In this document: in pieces, positions 59,228-64,000 of the stretch | How the letters are laid out: each line of letters opens with the position of its first letter | Position numbering within the stretch: position 1 is the first letter of the stretch | Origin: Trichomonas vaginalis G3 | Lineage: Eukaryota; Parabasalia; Trichomonadida; Trichomonadidae | Length of the DNA: 64,000 nucleotides | Direction: 5' to 3' | NCBI RefSeq assembly: GCF_026262505.1 | Contig: NC_067206.1 | Coordinates: 23,885,896-23,949,895 of the forward strand | The notes under the pieces: model-generated | The model's input: only the letters and a program-made list of their open reading frames with translations | Databases searched by the model: none | Told to the model about the DNA's origin: nothing | Made by a program: the position numbers and the translations under genes

Positions 59228-62088
59228 ATGACTATTGCTGCATATGCGTATGAAACAAATGAAGCAAGAAGAGCACATGAACTAGTAAACGAAAACTCAA
59301 CTTTAACCATTGAAGGCAATGATTTAGTCATTGACGATGGAAAGACTAAAAAAGTCATTGATTTCGATACTTTTAACACTTATGACCCATTCATTACAAT
59401 AAGTAAAGTTCCCATCATAAATGATGGAACGGTGCAATATATAAATTCTACAGTAGATGCCTCATTAGTGAAAGTATTAAATGTTCTCATTGAATTGTTA
59501 AAGAACTTTCGATTTGACGACAACATTAAATGCCTAAAGAATTTAGTCATGAATGAGAAACAAATTCTCGGCGTTGCTGGTAGCAGTAATGATGTACACC
59601 TTATGACATTAGAATATTATAACGAACATAAAGATGAACTGAAAGGAGAGAAGGGTGACACTGGACCTCAAGGACCACAAGGAATACAAGGAATACAAGG
59701 ACCTCAAGGCGAAAACGGTTTGGATGGTGAAGATGGAAAGGATGGAAAAACTGCTAAATCATGGATATGGAACCTTATAAATACTGGTTTAACAGCTGCT
59801 TCATATGGAGTTCTTCAATACCAAATCGGAAAGATATGGGCAGTACTTGGTGAAGAAGTTTTAGATGACGTTAAAAATGCTTTGAACTTCATTTCAAATG
59901 GTTCGGATACTATTAAAACTTTATCTGGTTGGATGCAAGAAACAAGGAGTCAAATAGATACTGTAAGACGTATAGCAAACAATGCACGTACGGGATTGGA
60001 TACTTTACGAGAAGCACAAAGTACACTAAAGGAAGCAAATGATATTCTTGGCTCAGTATCAGACATGCATGAAGATTGGCTTAAAGGTATTGACAAATCT
60101 TTAAAAAATCACAGTCAGTCTATTGCTGACTACAAGAAAAGTATAGATTTTTTACATAGTGCTATGGACGTACATGATGGAAGCATAAGGAACTTACTTA
60201 ATGCTAACAATAACTTACCAGGAACTATTAAAGCATTTATAAAGTCCTTTGTAAAACCTGGTGCTCTAACATTTAGGTCTTTGAGAGCAAGAGCATTGAA
60301 GTCAAGAGATGCAGAAACTCCAATAGAACCTACAGAAGGAACTGAAACAACAGAAACTCCAGAAGAACCACCAAAACCAACAGCTAATGAAATATTGTTC
60401 GAATATTTTCCAAGGTACTCTGTTCTCATTGCATACATTCAAGAAATACTTAAGAAAGCAGACTTGACTTTAGGAGATGATGAAAGTTCTGTATATCTTT
60501 CGTTCCAGTTTCAAATAGCAGAACTTTTGAGACAGATATGCTTAATGTATGACAACATCTCTGATTTCACAAGATATGATGACGACCATGACCCCGAACA
60601 CGGTGAAGAAGAAGTTTTACAAACATCCATTAAGACAGGAAAGGTTTTAACTCAAAGTCTCATTATTGACACCAAAGATGGCGAAGTGGACGTTCTTCAA
60701 GAGCTGAAGAAAAATACTTCTTCGGGAGGTGGTGGTAGGCATGAACTTGAAATAAATGAGATAGAAGAGAAATTAGCCGAAAAAGCAGATAAAAACCATG
60801 TTCATTATATAAGTTCAGACGAACAGATTATAACGGACTACCATGGATATTTAACACAGGATGAACAAATAAGCACTGAAGATGTTAATGAAAGAAGATA
60901 TAGATTCATTCGTGCTAAAGGTTATGACATATACTGTACTGTACAGTATGACACAGGTAAAGCACCAGAAGCATTTGGTTATAACAATGAAATTTATGCC
61001 TCTAGTTTCTTTGTTAACGGTGTATTAGTTGAACCAAGATTTACTTTGAGAGTTAAGGCAAAAATAACTTTTGAAGATGCTATTAAAAGTAAAGCCAGCA
61101 AAGATGAACTTGAAGCAATGAACAAAGTTTTGAAATCTCATAAACACAATATCTCCGATATAAATGAACTTCAAGCTACATTAAATAGTAAAGCTGACAA
61201 GAACCATACACATGAATCCTTCACTACTGTTAGAGCAGACGACATAATATTGAACTATACCTTGGTTCAAGTGCACCTTTAGAGAATCCAAGTACAAGCG
61301 TAAAAGATACACTAAACTCCTTAAATAGTAAATGTATGAACATTGAAGGTCATGCCAGAAACTTTGAAACACATGAACTACCAGCAATGTTAGATAAGAA
61401 AGCTGGCAAAGAACATACACATAAATCCTTCACTACTGTTAGAGCAGACGACATAATATTGAACTATGATTTGGGTTCAAGTGCGCCTTTAGAGAATCCG
61501 AGTACAAGCGTAAAAGATACTCTTAACAATTTAGATAACAGTTGCAGGAATATCGAAGGTCATGCCAGAAACTTTGAAGCATATGAACTACCAGCAATGT
61601 TAGATAAGAAAGCAGACAAAACAGAGCTTCAAACATTAAAGACTGAAATACTTCAAACATTATATCCTATAGGCTCTATTTATACGTCAATGAACTCAAC
61701 AAATCCAAAAACAGTTTTAGGTTTTGGTATGTGGAAGCAGATTGTAGATAAATTCTTATACTGTGCTAGATATTCAAAGCAAACAGGAGGTTCGAAGAAA
61801 ATTAAAGAAGCAAACCTTCCACCGCACACTCATACAGGAACTACAAACACAACAGGTAGTCATTCACATTCAATAACAAAAAGAGGTTATACAAATCTTG
61901 CAGCAGGTTCGGATAGACAGGGAATGAATAGATATGATATTTCAAGTGACCCAGTAGATTCAAGCGCAGGTATTTTCTGTGGAACCACAGGAAATCATTC
62001 ACACACTTTCACAACAAATCCAACAGGCTCGGGTGCAGATTATATGCCACCATTTGTGACTGTATTTGCATGGTACCGCGTTCAATGA
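59228..62088 (+). pseudogene. Collagen-stalked, phage-tipped fibre protein (fossil)
   Basis: The N-terminal 135 residues are a possible anchor. A collagen-like Gly-X-Y stretch (GEKGDTGPQGPQGIQG and onward, about 12 triplets near 59641-59748) comes next. A helical stalk follows, with hydrophobic heptads and a proline/threonine linker, then repeats of about 73 residues containing HTHESFTTVRADDIILNY and an ARNFEAYELPAMLDKKADK segment. The tip reads YPIGSIYTSMNSTNP, GFGMWKQIVDKFLYCAR, a histidine-rich PPHTHTG..HSHS stretch and MPPFVTVFAWYRVQ, which matches the C-terminal domain of phage baseplate and fibre proteins. Broken once or so within the repeats. It is probably the receptor-binding fibre of the particle. 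Confidence 0.8.
61195..61625 (+). repeat. About 220-bp tandem repeat in the fibre gene
   Basis: Two nearly identical copies of a segment with CTTCACTACTGTTAGAGCAG and AGAGAATCCRAGTACAAGCG, at about 61195-61410 and 61415-61625, encode the ADDIILNY repeat of the fibre. The copies look recent. Confidence 0.8.
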
Positions 62089-62128
62089 ACGCGCTTGAGC
62101 CTTGAATAAAATCTTTAACTTTACATAA

Positions 62129-63213
62129 ATGAGCTTGAAAGAAGTATTCGAACAACATCCATGGAGGTCATTTAAGAAGTTCAATGAAGCTGCAAAGAGT
62201 TGGGGATTTACTAACAGAGCTGAAGTGCAAAGGTTCTTTGACAAAAATGTTGTACATCAAACAAAAATAAACCCTTACGACTACTTTTTACCAATTTACT
62301 CCAACACTCCTGACACATACCAATTTGACACTCTCATTCAAAGCAGAAAAGGAGGACATAAACCATTCCTCATCTTCATTAATGTTAACACTCGCAAAGC
62401 ATATGCATATCCAATGAAAAATAAAGGAACTCATGAAGTTTTAAGAGTTTTACAAAAGTTTGTAGCAGAACATAGCCCAAGTACTTTAACATCAGACCAA
62501 GACAGTGCATACCTCAGCAATGAAATCACAGATTTCTCATTAAGCATAACATAACTCACTACACTACTGAAGACCATAACCATAACATACTCGGCATCAT
62601 AAACCGCTTCATAAGAACGCTCAGAGATTTAAACCAAGAGCGAGACTTTACCGAAGAAACAATGAAACATTTTCTCGAAGTATATAATTCCTCAACACAT
62701 TCTACAACAGGACATACACCAAATTCAATGACACAACAACAAGAAGAAAAGTATATACAAAAGAAACGAAGCCAAACACAAAATATCAGAAATTCAACAC
62801 AATTTACTCTCATTCCTGGTACAAAAGTTCGTGTAGTTCTTGACGACAAACCGTTGACAAAGAAACGTTTAAGGTTAAGTAGAAACTATTATATCGTAGA
62901 CTCTACGCAAGGTAATGGATATCTTATAAAAGCTGCTGACGACTCTATTGCGTTTTACCCTCGACATAAATTAGTTGAAAGTAGTAATGGCAAACTTGCT
63001 GAAACCATTGACGAAGCAAAGCGAGGAGTGGTTATTGAAATACTTGGCTACAACATAAACGATGACACTTATAAAGTAAGATATGAAGGAGGCATTGAAG
63101 ATGTTATACCATCTAAGAACTTGAGAGAATCTAAACCAACTCATCTGGGATCATTAGAGCGGGAGTACTGGAAAGACAAAAATAAGCCAGAAAGAATAAG
63201 AAAATTCTTCTAA
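62129..63213 (+). pseudogene. Polinton 2 integrase, retroviral-like (fossil)
   Basis: The N-terminal part has YQFDTLIQSRKGGHKPFLIF and SDQDSAYLSN, the first two acidic motifs of the rve core. The later part has IINRFIRTLRD-like, YNSSTHSTTGHTPNSM and a basic C-terminal domain (DKPLTKKRLRLSRNYYIV). It is broken. The leader TTTACATAAATG matches Polinton 1 genes. Confidence 0.75.
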
Positions 63214-63295
63214 ACTTTTTCATTAGATGTAAATCAGACATGAATGAGAACAGTCATGTATTATTAATGTTTTCATAAATTTACACCAAAAATAA

Positions 63296-63375
63296 TGTTT
63301 AGGGTAGATGGTTAGATCTAACCTCATTTCTACCCTCATTTCTACCCTCATGAATTTTCATGAATTTTATATATT
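63296..63375. repeat. Palindrome-bearing repeat, copy 1
   Basis: A direct repeat of 63695-63775 containing AATAATGTTTAGGGTAGATG, GGTTAGATCTAACC and TTTCTACCCTCATTTCTACC. The inner palindrome is bracketed by GGGTAG and CTACCC. Confidence 0.75.
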
Positions 63376-63537
63376 AATGTTTTCGTTAAGCCACTTTGTG
63401 CCGTCAGTCAGTCAGTCAGTTTAGGAAAGACTTTAGAAAGTTGTTGGAAAATAAGTCCTGGGAAGAGTATTATAAGGCATTTTGTGAAGAATATAGCAAC
63501 AGTCTGAATTCAGACGGTTGCTTTTTATACAAAATTC

Positions 63538-63711
63538 ATGCAGGAAATTCTTGAGTTTTGGTTGAAAGAATACGGTGGAGCCAAAAGTGGCTCGACCTCA
63601 AAACAAGCATTTTATGAGCTTACTAAGGGCGTTATAAATGAATTCAAAGGTATTTACATACATCCTGACCTCGTTCATTTTGTTGCTGAATTCAGCAAAA
63701 ATAATGTTTAG
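63538..63711 (+). CDS. Small Polinton 2 protein, 57 aa
   Basis: A frame starting MQEILEFWLKEYGGAKSGST and ending FSKNNV. Its last codons lie within the second copy of the palindrome repeat. Helical and amphipathic; unknown function. Support is weak because of its length. Confidence 0.35.
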   Translation: MQEILEFWLKEYGGAKSGSTSKQAFYELTKGVINEFKGIYIHPDLVHFVAEFSKNNV

Positions 63712-63775
63712 GGTAGATGGTTAGATCTAACCTCATTTCTACCCTCATTTCTACCCTCATGAATTTTCATGAATT
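63695..63775. repeat. Palindrome-bearing repeat, copy 2
   Basis: Near-identical to 63296-63375 over about 80 bases. The pair brackets the 57-codon frame, so a recombination between copies would remove it. Confidence 0.75.
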
Positions 63776-63840
63776 TCCTTAAGACAGAAAAAATAAAGTT
63801 AGTTTTATTTTTATTTATTTTTTTATTTTGTATAAAAGAT

Positions 63841-64000
63841 ATGATTTCAACAATCGGCACAACAACAATTCAAGCCACGAACGGCGGGACTCTGTCCACA
63901 ACTACAGCACCAAACTCGTTAGTCATGAATCCTACGTCAATGTTGGTAGAGATGAAAAGCTTTATTCCTTCTTCATATACTTTTGAAACAGAAATCCAGA
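63841..64000 (+). CDS. Partial Polinton 2 gene running off the window
   Basis: Open from ATG 63841 (MISTIGTTTIQATNGGTLST) to the last base, 53 codons so far, rich in T, S and hydrophobics. It has a T-rich leader ending TATAAAAGATATG. It could be a structural protein; too short to assign. Confidence 0.45.
   Translation, partial: MISTIGTTTIQATNGGTLSTTTAPNSLVMNPTSMLVEMKSFIPSSYTFETEIQ

Larger units (their letters stand above)
54021..64000. mobile_element. Polinton/Maverick 2, partial, right end outside window
   Basis: A second Polinton of a different family. Its parts are small virion-like proteins, a packaging ATPase that looks whole, conserved proteins shared with Polinton 1, a collagen-stalked fibre, an integrase and further small genes to the window edge. 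About two or three breaks are visible (fibre and integrase). Polymerase B and major capsid genes are not seen and may lie beyond 64000. The left end is uncertain, so the target duplication cannot be tested. Age cannot be judged without the TIRs. Confidence 0.75.

Overview
The window looks like nuclear DNA of a parabasalid protist, most likely Trichomonas vaginalis or a close relative. It is AT-rich, its genes are intronless, starts such as those at 5326 and 10969 have a TCA-pyrimidine-T/A initiator-like motif just upstream, and it is packed with Polinton/Maverick and Mutator-like DNA. The species call is an inference from these traits; no marker gene settles it.

Layout. 1-5.3 kb is mostly repeat DNA, with a dense array of GC-rich palindromes at about 0.9-4.1 kb. 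5.3-8.3 kb carries an Hsp110/Hsp70-like chaperone. 8.74-9.69 kb is a small element with terminal inverted repeats (TIRs), filled by nearly three tandem copies of a 250-bp unit made of palindromes. 10.0-22.3 kb is a host gene block: a small membrane protein, a TRAPPC2/sedlin-like protein, an ArfGAP with five IDDFF motifs, a polytopic GT-C-like membrane protein, a 1346-aa coiled-coil protein and an alpha/beta hydrolase. 22.9-30.5 kb holds a locally duplicated region with two copies of a 216-aa gene, a 670-aa coiled-coil gene, and a 2.9-kb non-autonomous TIR element (24002-26938, 9-bp target duplication) carrying a second palindrome array.

30530-50587 is a Polinton delimited by about 0.55-kb TIRs and a 6-bp target duplication (AAAATA). 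It carries DNA polymerase B, integrase, primase/SF3 helicase remnants, a phage-like fibre, a packaging ATPase and a major capsid protein. Several of these genes are broken (about ten breaks overall), so it is a fossil, though a fairly young one. 52.3-54.0 kb encodes a Mutator-like transposase. From about 54.1 kb to the window end lies part of a second, different Polinton with minor virion-like proteins, a packaging ATPase, a collagen-stalked fibre and an integrase; about two or three breaks are visible and its right end is outside the window.

The most informative features are these. (1) Each of two related flanking loci carries an insertion that the other lacks, so both empty sites are visible in one window. 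(2) The palindrome arrays keep their stems paired although the arm sequences differ. (3) Both Polintons end their fibre protein with the same bacteriophage-type tip but use unrelated stalks. (4) A primase-helicase cassette in the first Polinton is bracketed by inverted arrays of iteron-like repeats. (5) Polinton genes share a leader ending in ATAAATG that differs from the host initiator.
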